Assembly (NCBI GenBank): GCA_003148945.1
Contig: QGGY01000003.1
Coordinates: 372,001-436,000 of the forward strand
DNA: 64,000 nt
Direction: 5' to 3'
DNA from: Murimonas intestini
Lineage (GTDB): Bacteria > Bacillota > Clostridia > Lachnospirales > Lachnospiraceae
Position numbers and translations under genes: made by a program
Shown: positions 9,169-17,063 of the stretch, one piece after another
How positions within the stretch are numbered: the stretch's first letter is position 1
How the letters are laid out: every line of letters begins with the position of its first letter
The notes under the pieces: model-generated
Databases searched by the model: none
The model's input: the letters and a program-made list of their open reading frames with translations, nothing else
Told to the model about the DNA's origin: nothing

Positions 9169-10915
9169 ATGGCATGGGGATCTTAAAGGTGACACAGGTG
9201 CCCATCCCCTTTTTGCTCTGAATGTGCAGCGAGCTTTCCGGGCCATATTTGAGCAGCAGACGGCGGTTGATATTGGTCAGTCCGATGTTCTGGCTGCTTT
9301 CATCCAGAATGCGGCTGTACACTTCTTTGATTTCCGGCCTGGTCAGGCCGATGCCATTATCAATGACTGTAAAATGTGCCCATCCCTTTCTGCTGCAGGC
9401 CCGGACCTTGATGCAGCCTGTAGACTCAAGGGGAGCGACGCCGTGGCTCAGGCTGTTTTCTACAAGGGGCTGTAGCATCAGCCTGAATACAGAGAAATCC
9501 AGCAGATCTTCTTCTATTTCATAGTAAATGATAAATTTGTCACCAAGCCGCTGTTTCTGGATGTCCGCATACTTTTTTAAATAATCCAGTTCATTCTTAA
9601 GCAGTACGGGCTTGACAGGATCTTCCAGGGAATATTTCAGGATGTCAGAGAGATTCTGTATCATCCTGTTCAGTGTGGAAGGCCCGCCAGATATTCTTAA
9701 GGCCTCAAAATCAAGGGCCTGCAGGGTGTTGAATAAAAAGTGCGGGTTGATCTGCAGCTGAAGGGAGGCCATTTCAGTGAGCTCCTGCTTGTACTGTTTT
9801 TCTGCCAGCTGATGCTTCAGATAGCTGGAATTTAAGAAAACAGCAATTACATTATTTAATATCACATCGTATTCGTCATTCACTTCTGTCTCTTTTTTCT
9901 TCGGTATATTCCCCTTTTCTGCTTCATCAAATGTCTGGATGATATCATCTATCTGCTGGAAATTCCGTTTTGTGACAAAGTATGCCAGAAGAAGAGAGAT
10001 CACACAGTTGGAAATGACTGCTCCGGCCAGCACCAGGAAGGTGGGCAGAAGCTGGGAGGCTATACGTCCAAAGGGGACAAGGGAGAGAAAAGTGACCCCG
10101 TATTTCCCGGCGGTGAGAGATTGGAGAAGATAACTTTTTCCCTCAATACTGACCCATTTAGGATCAGAAGGGCCGGGGGAATATAAAAATGCAGAATCCT
10201 TATATTCAGCAAGAGAATCTTTTATGGGAGAGCCTGCGTCATTGCTGCACAGAGGCAGCCCCTCTTCATCCATGAGGAACAGCAGATTGCCGTCTGAGCC
10301 GGCATTTGTGAGTACTGTCTCAAAATTTTTGATATTAATATTTACCACGATGACGCCTTTTATATTTGACATCCGCTGGAACATAGTCATGTATTTTTTC
10401 GGTTCTGCGTATGTGTATTCCTGAAATTCCCTTTTCTGGATCCACATGCGGCTGTCCAGGTCAGCTGTCTCATACATCTCATACCAGCCCTCATCCTTTG
10501 TTGTATTTAGATCTGCGATCCCGTCAGACGAGGAGAAGTAGCTGTCATAACCATCCAGGTAGAGGTAGATGGAATCAATGTAAGAGTGGGCTTGGGCGAT
10601 AGCGCTTAGAGAAGTCTTTACACTGTTCAGGAAAATGACGTCAGTATACTCGAAGGTATTATGGCGGAGCAGCTTTTCAAGCGACAGGACAAGACGTGGG
10701 TTATAAGTCAGCAGTTCATACTGGTAAGCTGAGGTGCCAAGGACAATGTCCAGATTATCATTTATAATAGAGAGCGAATTTGCAGATTTCTGAGTAATGG
10801 AGTCCTTGCTGCCAATGTAAATGAATACTGTGGACAGGCAGAAGAGGATCATGATCGGGATGAGCATAATAAGGAAAAAGGATTTGCACCTTTTCAAAAA
10901 GAATTTTTTCATCAT
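9167..10915 (-). CDS. YesM-type sensor histidine kinase
   Basis: 582 residues. Transmembrane segment 1 is at about residues 13-35 and segment 2 at about 289-314, enclosing an extracellular sensor region of about 250 residues that resembles a Cache-type domain. After a HAMP-like linker come the His_kinase signature QLQINPHFLFNTLQAL with the phosphate-accepting H392, then the ATPase domain with QPLVEN (482-487), DNGIGL (519-524) and NIGLTNINRRL. This is the LytS/YesM class that responds to extracellular sugars or glycans. I start at 10915 because AGGAA lies 8 bases upstream; the frame extends further without a ribosome site. It follows its response regulator by 19 bases. The ABC transporter and glycosidases transcribed divergently are the expected targets. 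Confidence 0.92.
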   Translation of the reverse strand: MMKKFFLKRCKSFFLIMLIPIMILFCLSTVFIYIGSKDSITQKSANSLSIINDNLDIVLGTSAYQYELLTYNPRLVLSLEKLLRHNTFEYTDVIFLNSVKTSLSAIAQAHSYIDSIYLYLDGYDSYFSSSDGIADLNTTKDEGWYEMYETADLDSRMWIQKREFQEYTYAEPKKYMTMFQRMSNIKGVIVVNINIKNFETVLTNAGSDGNLLFLMDEEGLPLCSNDAGSPIKDSLAEYKDSAFLYSPGPSDPKWVSIEGKSYLLQSLTAGKYGVTFLSLVPFGRIASQLLPTFLVLAGAVISNCVISLLLAYFVTKRNFQQIDDIIQTFDEAEKGNIPKKKETEVNDEYDVILNNVIAVFLNSSYLKHQLAEKQYKQELTEMASLQLQINPHFLFNTLQALDFEALRISGGPSTLNRMIQNLSDILKYSLEDPVKPVLLKNELDYLKKYADIQKQRLGDKFIIYYEIEEDLLDFSVFRLMLQPLVENSLSHGVAPLESTGCIKVRACSRKGWAHFTVIDNGIGLTRPEIKEVYSRILDESSQNIGLTNINRRLLLKYGPESSLHIQSKKGMGTCVTFKIPMP

Positions 10916-10934
10916 ATGAGTGTTCCTGCCTTTT

Positions 10935-11675
10935 CTAATGTAGATATTTGTCCCGGAATTCCCTGGGTGAGATCTTATAATACTGCTTAAAGGCTCTGGA
11001 AAAATTTTTGGGATTGTCGTAGCCGATGCGGTAGGCAATCTCATAGTGTTTATAGGAAATATCACACAGCAGCTCAGCGGCTTTCTTCATCCTGAGCTCA
11101 TTTAAATATTCAGAAAAACCCACATGGGCTTTTTCTTTAAATATCTTTGAAAGATAATTCGGACTTAAATTGACCCTGGATGCAGCTTCCTCCAGGGTGG
11201 CATTCTGGTAATTTTCCTGAAGGTAGCTGCAGATTTCAGAAATAATTTTCCCATAATAGGAAGAGGTGCCGCCGTGGACCTGGGTGTCTACATGATGCCT
11301 CTCATCCAGGATCTGGCGGATCCTTTCGAAGCAGGTGTAGAGATCCTCATATTTTATAGGCTTGAGCAGATAGTCAGAGGCATGATTGAGGATGGCAGTG
11401 TGCATGTAAGAAAAATCCTGATATCCTGTCAGAAAGACAAAGGGCAGATCAGGATAATCGCTGGCCAGATGCCTGCTCAGATCGATGCCGGACATGACAG
11501 GCATACGGATATCGGTGAGCACCACATCCACATTGTGGGATTTGATATATTCCAGGGCCTGAAGACCATTTGCGAACTGCCCTGTGACCTGGTATCCGTT
11601 CTGCTCCCAGGGAAACAGGTTTACGAGGCCCTCTCTGATTTTGATCTCATCGTCTACAATAATAAGTGAATACAT
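10935..11675 (-). CDS. YesN-type response regulator with AraC DNA-binding domain
   Basis: 246 residues. An N-terminal receiver domain holds the acidic pair D8-D9, the phosphorylation site D55 in VLTDIRMPV and K107 in LLKPIKYEDLY. The C-terminal about 100 residues form a double helix-turn-helix of AraC type (SRVNLSPNYLSKIFKEK, then AYRIGYDNPKNFSRAFKQYY). This is the compact form of YesN. It is co-transcribed with the downstream kinase and lies back to back with the substrate-binding protein gene, whose promoter it probably activates. Confidence 0.93.
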   Translation of the reverse strand: MYSLIIVDDEIKIREGLVNLFPWEQNGYQVTGQFANGLQALEYIKSHNVDVVLTDIRMPVMSGIDLSRHLASDYPDLPFVFLTGYQDFSYMHTAILNHASDYLLKPIKYEDLYTCFERIRQILDERHHVDTQVHGGTSSYYGKIISEICSYLQENYQNATLEEAASRVNLSPNYLSKIFKEKAHVGFSEYLNELRMKKAAELLCDISYKHYEIAYRIGYDNPKNFSRAFKQYYKISPREFRDKYLH

Positions 11676-11724
11676 AAATTTCTCTCCTTCGGAATTCAGA
11701 ATTGCAAGAAAAGCTGCTGTTCAT

Positions 11725-11752
11725 ATTATACTATAAAAAAGACCGTGTTAAC
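11725..11752 (-). promoter_or_regulatory. Probable promoter of the two-component system
   Basis: On the minus strand TATAAT (11725-11730) is preceded by GTTAAC/TTAACA (11746-11752) at a spacing of 15-16 bases, shorter than ideal. The divergent gap 11676-11917 also contains repeated GAAGAAA and TGTAAAAAATG-like tracts near 11762-11840 that could bind the regulator, but I cannot define a site. Confidence 0.4.
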
Positions 11753-11917
11753 ATGAGAGAAGAAGGAAAGCGTAAAAAATGAAGAAAGATTGTAAAAAAT
11801 GTGGACGGTAAGATTTACAGAGTAAGAAATGAAGAAAAATGATAATTCAAAGGATTGGAAAATATGGGGTTTCCGGATAAAATCAAATCATAAAAAACAA
11901 ACGGGAGGTAATAAGAA

Positions 11918-13243
11918 ATGAAAAAGAAAAGTGTAATGGCAGCCAGCCTGGCGGTAATGCTTGCAGGTTCCGTATTTATGGGGGGTGCAGGAAGTGTTGC
12001 AAAAGCAGCAGACAGTGCAGAGGATAAAGAACCTGTGACCTTAAGGTTCAGCTGGTGGGGCGGCGATGAGAGAAATGAAGCGACGCTCCAGGTGATCGAT
12101 AACTTTGAAAAGGAATACCCGTGGATCACTATTGAGCCTGAATTCGGGGGCGACCAGGGATACTTAGAAAAGCTTTCCACATCTCTGGCAGGGGGCCAGG
12201 CTGCTGATATCATCCAGAATGGACCGGGATGGATGCCAAGCTTTATGAGCAAGGGAGATTTCTTTATTGATTTTAATGAGTATAAGGACAATATCGATCT
12301 GTCTGGATTTTCAGAGGAATATCTGGAAAATACATGTACATACAATGACAAGCTTGTGGGCCTGCCCAGCGGAATAGGGACAACGGCACTGCTGGTAAAT
12401 AAGACCCTGGCAGATGAGATCGGACTGGACTTTTCAGGTGATGTTACATGGGAAGGCCTGACAGAGATGGGTAAGAAGGTGCAGGAATACAACAGTGACA
12501 TGTATCTTCTGAATATAGATACCAGCTTCCTGGTAACAAATGTATTCCGCCCATACATCATGCAGATAACAGGTACACCGTTTGTAAATGATGAGACTAA
12601 GAGCCTGAGCTGCTCAGAGGAAGAGCTGACACAGGTACTGTCATATATCAGATCACTCTATGATGACAGGGTGGTGCAGCCGGCAGGCGAGACAGCTTCT
12701 TTTGAGGGCGCTCCCCAGACTAACCCGAAATGGATCAATGGTGAATGTGTCGCTGTTATGACAAATGCATCCCAGATCAATAATCTCACAAGCGCAAATG
12801 AAGATGCAGAATACATGGTTGTGTCCATGCCTGAGATGCAGGATAAAGAAGCACAGAAAAATGAAGGATATTATGCAAATCCTCCGCAGCTCATGTGTGT
12901 AAATAAATCAAGTGAGCACATTGAAGAAGCAGTCATGTTCCTGGATTATTTCTTCAACAATGAGGAAGCAGCAGCTATCTTAAAAGATCTCCGCTCAGTG
13001 CCGCCTACAGAAAGCGCCCGTCAGATCTGCGAGGAGAAAGGACTTATCAGCAGTCTGGTAACAACAGCAGTAAATCTGGGGCTGGAGAAGAATGGAATCA
13101 ATGAGATGGGACTGACTACAGACTCTGAAGTTGAGGCAGTGATCAAGACCATGATCGAGAGTGTAAGCTTTGGTGAGAGCACACCGGAAGAAGCGTGCGA
13201 AAGCGGTATAGACATGCTGGAGAATATCCTCTCTGAAAAGTAA
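11918..13243 (+). CDS. Sugar ABC transporter substrate-binding protein without lipobox
   Basis: 441 residues, family 1 extracellular solute-binding protein of a CUT1 importer. The mature part begins with the family-typical VTLRFSWWGGDERNE, and later shows GQAADIIQNGPGWMP and LVGLPSGIGTTALLVNKTL. The N-terminus is a clear export signal, but its end is GGAGSVAKAADSAED: there is no cysteine, so it is not a lipoprotein, and a type I signal peptidase site AKA-AD is likely. The two permeases follow. It is divergent from the YesM/YesN system, which probably induces it. Oligosaccharides released from plant or host glycans are a likely ligand, given the GH43 and GH95-like enzymes downstream. Confidence 0.9.
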   Translation: MKKKSVMAASLAVMLAGSVFMGGAGSVAKAADSAEDKEPVTLRFSWWGGDERNEATLQVIDNFEKEYPWITIEPEFGGDQGYLEKLSTSLAGGQAADIIQNGPGWMPSFMSKGDFFIDFNEYKDNIDLSGFSEEYLENTCTYNDKLVGLPSGIGTTALLVNKTLADEIGLDFSGDVTWEGLTEMGKKVQEYNSDMYLLNIDTSFLVTNVFRPYIMQITGTPFVNDETKSLSCSEEELTQVLSYIRSLYDDRVVQPAGETASFEGAPQTNPKWINGECVAVMTNASQINNLTSANEDAEYMVVSMPEMQDKEAQKNEGYYANPPQLMCVNKSSEHIEEAVMFLDYFFNNEEAAAILKDLRSVPPTESARQICEEKGLISSLVTTAVNLGLEKNGINEMGLTTDSEVEAVIKTMIESVSFGESTPEEACESGIDMLENILSEK

Positions 13244-13390
13244 TACACCTTACGTGCTTTACACGATAATGTTTAGGTTTTAAAACGGGCTGTTATAAAG
13301 TAAATGGAAACAGATCCTCTGCTTTATAGCAGCCTTTTTCTGCCCCGGCACGGAAGCGCCTGGAGGCATAAAAAGGAAAGGCGGAAGAAT

Positions 13391-14299
13391 ATGAAAAAGA
13401 AAACGAAAGTGAAGAAATACCGCAGGATCGACTATATGGGGCTTGTTTATATAGCGCCGTGGCTGCTGGGATTCCTGCTGCTGCAGCTGTATCCATTTTT
13501 AAGCTCCCTGTTTTATTCATTTACGGATTACCAGTTTTTTAATGAGCCATCATTTGTAGGCCTGAAGAATTACATCAAACTCTTTACGACAGATCCGGAA
13601 TTCTATAATTCACTGAAGGTGACAATTGTCTATACCCTCTATACTGTTCCCGGAAAACTTATGATGGCATTGTTTATCGCTGTGCTGCTGAATAAGAACA
13701 TAAAAAGGATCGGCCTTATCCGCACAATTTACTATCTGCCGTCGCTTTTTGGAGGCAGCGTTGCCGTAGCTATACTATGGAAACTTCTGTTTATGGATGA
13801 CGGAGCTATCAATAACATTCTCTTAACCCTTCATCTGCCCAAGGTACAGTGGCTGGGCAATTCATCCACAGCCCTCATGACCATCTGTCTTCTGGAGATC
13901 TGGCAGTTTGGGTCTTCTATGGTAATGTTCCTGGCGGCTTTAAAACAGGTGCCTGCATCCCTCTATGAGGCGGCTTCCCTAGACGGGGCGGGAAAGGTCA
14001 AGAGTTTCTTTCATATCACCCTGCCGCAGATATCACCGATCATCTTCTTTAATATTATTATGCAGACCATCACGGCGCTGCAGAACTTTACATCCTCCTT
14101 TGTAGTGACAGGAGGAGGGCCGAACAAAGGGACATATGTACTTGGCATGAAGCTTTATACTGACGCCTTTACTTATTTTAAAATGGGATACGCCAGCGCC
14201 ACATCCTGGGTGATTTTCGGGCTGATCCTCGTTGTCACGCTGCTGCTTTTCAGATTTTCATCAGGCAAGGTGTACTATGAAGACGGCGGAGATTTTTAA
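13391..14299 (+). CDS. Sugar ABC permease, MalF/LacF type
   Basis: 302 residues with about six transmembrane segments. The EAA loop that contacts the ATPase is at EAASLDGAGKVKSFFHITLP (about residue 200). I choose the ATG at 13391, preceded by AGGAAAGGCGGAAG, rather than the longer in-frame start at 13304, whose added residues are not family-like. It follows the binding protein after 147 bases and precedes the second permease by 51 bases. No ATPase gene is present, as is usual for CUT1 systems that share an MsmX-type ATPase. Confidence 0.93.
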   Translation: MKKKTKVKKYRRIDYMGLVYIAPWLLGFLLLQLYPFLSSLFYSFTDYQFFNEPSFVGLKNYIKLFTTDPEFYNSLKVTIVYTLYTVPGKLMMALFIAVLLNKNIKRIGLIRTIYYLPSLFGGSVAVAILWKLLFMDDGAINNILLTLHLPKVQWLGNSSTALMTICLLEIWQFGSSMVMFLAALKQVPASLYEAASLDGAGKVKSFFHITLPQISPIIFFNIIMQTITALQNFTSSFVVTGGGPNKGTYVLGMKLYTDAFTYFKMGYASATSWVIFGLILVVTLLLFRFSSGKVYYEDGGDF

Positions 14300-14350
14300 G
14301 TAAAGGTCAGGGAGAAAACAGAATGGCCTTAAAAATAGAAGGAGGATATC

Positions 14351-15196
14351 ATGGGAAAACGAAAAAAGAGATTAAACAAGATTATTTTATACATAGTGAT
14401 CGCTGCAGTGGGAGTTGTGATGGTATATCCTGTCATCTGGATGTTTCTGGCAGCGTTCAAGACAAACAGTGAGATCTTCGGATCTCTGAAGCTGCTGCCT
14501 GGTTCCTGGAGCCCGGATGCATTTATAAAGGGGTGGCAGGGAACAGGAAAATATACTTTTGGGAAATATTTTATTAACACATTTCTGATCGTAGTTCCGA
14601 CCACCTTATTTACAGTAGGCTCCTGTGCATTGGTAGCTTACGGGTTTGCAAGATTTAAATTTCCGGGGAAAAAGTTTTTATTCGCTGTCCTGATAGCCAC
14701 GCTGATGCTGCCAAATACAGTGATCATCATACCCAGATATACACTTTTTAATAAATTTGGCTGGCTCAATACTTATCTGCCCTTTTATGTGCCTGCTCTG
14801 CTGGCCTGCTTTCCATTTTTCATTTATATGCTTCTCCAGTTTATGAGAGGAATCCCCAGAGAGCTGGATGAATCGGCATATATAGACGGATGCGGCACAT
14901 TCAGGACGTTCAGGAGCATACTCTTTCCTCTGCTCAAGCCGGCAATGTTTTCAGCAGGGCTGTTCCAGTTCCTCTGGACATATAACGATTTCTTCAATTC
15001 ACTGATCTATATCAACAGCGTGGATAAATATCCCCTTTCGCTGGCGCTTCGCACAGCGATAGATTCAGACGCAAATGTGCAGTGGGGGCAGATCATGGCT
15101 ATGGCTTTCGTCTCAGTGCTGCCTCTGATCATTCTGTTCTTTGTGGCACAGAAATATTTTGTAGAAGGGATAGCTACAAGCGGACTGAAGGGCTGA
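14351..15196 (+). CDS. Sugar ABC permease, MalG type
   Basis: 281 residues with six predicted transmembrane segments and the EAA loop ESAYIDGCGTFRTFRSILFP. The C-terminus ends FVEGIATSGLKG, the typical MalG-type ending. GGAGGA lies just upstream of the ATG. It pairs with the preceding permease and completes the importer. The mobile repeat at 15199-15377 starts two bases after the stop, between this gene and the glycosidases. Confidence 0.94.
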   Translation: MGKRKKRLNKIILYIVIAAVGVVMVYPVIWMFLAAFKTNSEIFGSLKLLPGSWSPDAFIKGWQGTGKYTFGKYFINTFLIVVPTTLFTVGSCALVAYGFARFKFPGKKFLFAVLIATLMLPNTVIIIPRYTLFNKFGWLNTYLPFYVPALLACFPFFIYMLLQFMRGIPRELDESAYIDGCGTFRTFRSILFPLLKPAMFSAGLFQFLWTYNDFFNSLIYINSVDKYPLSLALRTAIDSDANVQWGQIMAMAFVSVLPLIILFFVAQKYFVEGIATSGLKG

Positions 15197-15198
15197 TG

Positions 15199-15377
15199 CC
15201 GCAATGGTTACAGTTCAGCCATCTGCCATTCGGCAGCCGTCTGACCTATAACAACGCTCCGCGATGCACACAAAATGCTGTAAACAGCATTTTGGCGCTG
15301 CAGCTCTCGGGATTTTCGTGCATTATGCACGAAAACACCTCGCGGAACAGTGGAAGGCTGAACTGTTACCGGCAATG
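15199..15377. mobile_element. Small inverted-repeat element (MITE-like), copy 1, 163 bp
   Basis: The element runs 15207-15369. Its ends are inverted repeats, GTTACAGTTCAGCC and GGCTGAACTGTTAC, flanked by an 8-bp imperfect direct repeat (CCGCAATG and CGGCAATG). Inside are two hairpins: AAAATGCTG/CAGCATTTT (about 15272-15294) and TTTTCGTGC/GCACGAAAA (about 15313-15335). It shares its core (for example CTCGGGATTTTCGTGCA and CACGAAAACACCTCGCGG) with the copies at 27.9 kb and 54.1 kb. It has no ORF, so movement would need a transposase in trans. It lies within the transporter-glycosidase operon. Confidence 0.75.
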
Positions 15378-15400
15378 ACCAGAAAGATAATGGAGGAGAT

Positions 15401-17062
15401 ATGACAGAGATGGATAAATATAAGGGGGCTGTGGCCAGGACAGCCCATGATTTATGGAAGGCGGATACAGGAGAAGGCAGCTACAGAAATCCTGTGCTCT
15501 TTGCAGATTACAGTGATCCTGATGTGATCAGGGTGGGGGAGGATTTTTTTATGATAGCTTCCAGTTTTACTTATCTGCCGGGGATACCGCTGCTTCATTC
15601 TAAGGACTTGGTGCACTGGAGCCTTGTAAATTACTGTGTGAGGCATCTGCCATTTTCCAGGTATGAAGTGCCTGCCCACGGAAGCGGTACATGGGCGCCG
15701 TCCATCAGGTACCACAAAGGCTGGTTCTATGTATTCGTTCCCCTGCCTGACGAAGGGATCTTTGTAACTAAGACAAGAGATCCATTTGGACAGTGGTCTC
15801 CCATAAAAGCGCTCAGGCATGTGAAGGGGTGGATAGACCCGTGTCCGTTCTGGGATGATGACGGAAAGGCTTATATGGCATTTGCATATGCGAAGAGCCG
15901 CTGCGGGATAAAGCATAAGATTTCTATATGTGAGATGTCGCCGGATGCACAGGAATTAATCTCAGAGCCCGTGACTGTCTTTGAGGGGGTACAGACGAAT
16001 CCCACCATAGAGGGGCCAAAGCTGTATAAGAGAGATGGGTACTACTACATATTCGCCCCGGCAGGCGGAGTGGAAAATGGCTGGCAGACAGTACTGCGGT
16101 CAGAAAATATATACGGACCCTATGATTACAGGATTGTCATGCACCAGGGAAATACAGATATTAATGGGCCTCATCAGGGAGGATATATAGAGATGGAAGA
16201 TGAGGCAGGATATTTCCTGCATTTCCAGGACAGAGGACCTTACGGAAGGATCTGCCACCTGCAGCCGGTGAGCTGGGCACAGGGATGGCCCTTTATAGGT
16301 CAGGAGCAGAACGGTGACGGGATAGGCGAACCAGTGTCAGAATGGGAGATGCCTGTCTGCGGGGAAGCGCTGCAGGACGGCGGCCAGGCAGCCATTCCCG
16401 TCAGCGGTAAAGTTCCGCCGGACAGTGACCAGGCAGGCATTCCCATAAGCGATGACTTTGACACGTGTCAGCTGGGGCTTCAGTGGCAGTGGCAGGCGAA
16501 CCCTGTGGATTCCTGGTATTCCCTTCTGGAACGCCCGGGATATCTGCGGCTGTATACCTTCAGGAATGTGCGCAGGGAAGAAAATCTGCTCTGGTATGCA
16601 CCCAATGCCTGTAGCCAGCTGCTCCAGGCCCCGGCCTTTGAGGTGACGGTGAAGCTTGAGCTTCATCCCGGAGCAGATGGTGATCTCTGCGGATTTGGGA
16701 TGATCGGCCATGAGTATTCTTATCTGGGGCTGGCATACAGAAATGAAAAATACTTCCTTGAGCTTAGAACCGGAAAAGTCACAGAGAAGCAGGGAGAAGG
16801 GCAGGCGGAGGAGAAAGTGGCCTGGAGTATGGAAGAAGCTTGCAATAAGATTGAAATAGGACTTGATCTCTCGGAGGATGGTACTTACAGTTATTTTGTC
16901 TGCGGGGAAAAAACTGATATTCCAGGGAGATTCAGACTCTTTGGAGGGACATGGACAGGAGCCAGGCTGGCGCTTGTGTCACTTAATACGGAAAACAGGC
17001 CTTCAGGCGGAGCCGGGGACTTTGAGTATGTGCATTATCGAGCGAAAGAAAGGGGCATTTGA
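15401..17062 (+). CDS. Glycoside hydrolase family 43 (beta-xylosidase / arabinofuranosidase-like)
   Basis: 553 residues. The five-bladed propeller domain shows the GH43 triad: base D39 in YSDPDVI, D146 in WIDPCPF and acid E204 in PTIEGPKLY. From about residue 345 a C-terminal beta-sandwich follows, like the second domain of many family 43 xylosidases (WQWQANPVDSWYSL, GFGMIGHEYSYLGL). No signal peptide, so it acts inside the cell on imported oligosaccharides. A GGAGGAG site precedes the ATG. The next glycosidase starts one base after the stop. Around residues 330-360 a short direct repeat is visible (GEALQDGGQAAIPVSG, then GKVPPDSDQAGIPISD) in the linker. Specificity between xylosides and arabinosides is not decided. 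Confidence 0.9.
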   Translation: MTEMDKYKGAVARTAHDLWKADTGEGSYRNPVLFADYSDPDVIRVGEDFFMIASSFTYLPGIPLLHSKDLVHWSLVNYCVRHLPFSRYEVPAHGSGTWAPSIRYHKGWFYVFVPLPDEGIFVTKTRDPFGQWSPIKALRHVKGWIDPCPFWDDDGKAYMAFAYAKSRCGIKHKISICEMSPDAQELISEPVTVFEGVQTNPTIEGPKLYKRDGYYYIFAPAGGVENGWQTVLRSENIYGPYDYRIVMHQGNTDINGPHQGGYIEMEDEAGYFLHFQDRGPYGRICHLQPVSWAQGWPFIGQEQNGDGIGEPVSEWEMPVCGEALQDGGQAAIPVSGKVPPDSDQAGIPISDDFDTCQLGLQWQWQANPVDSWYSLLERPGYLRLYTFRNVRREENLLWYAPNACSQLLQAPAFEVTVKLELHPGADGDLCGFGMIGHEYSYLGLAYRNEKYFLELRTGKVTEKQGEGQAEEKVAWSMEEACNKIEIGLDLSEDGTYSYFVCGEKTDIPGRFRLFGGTWTGARLALVSLNTENRPSGGAGDFEYVHYRAKERGI

Positions 17063-17063
17063 G

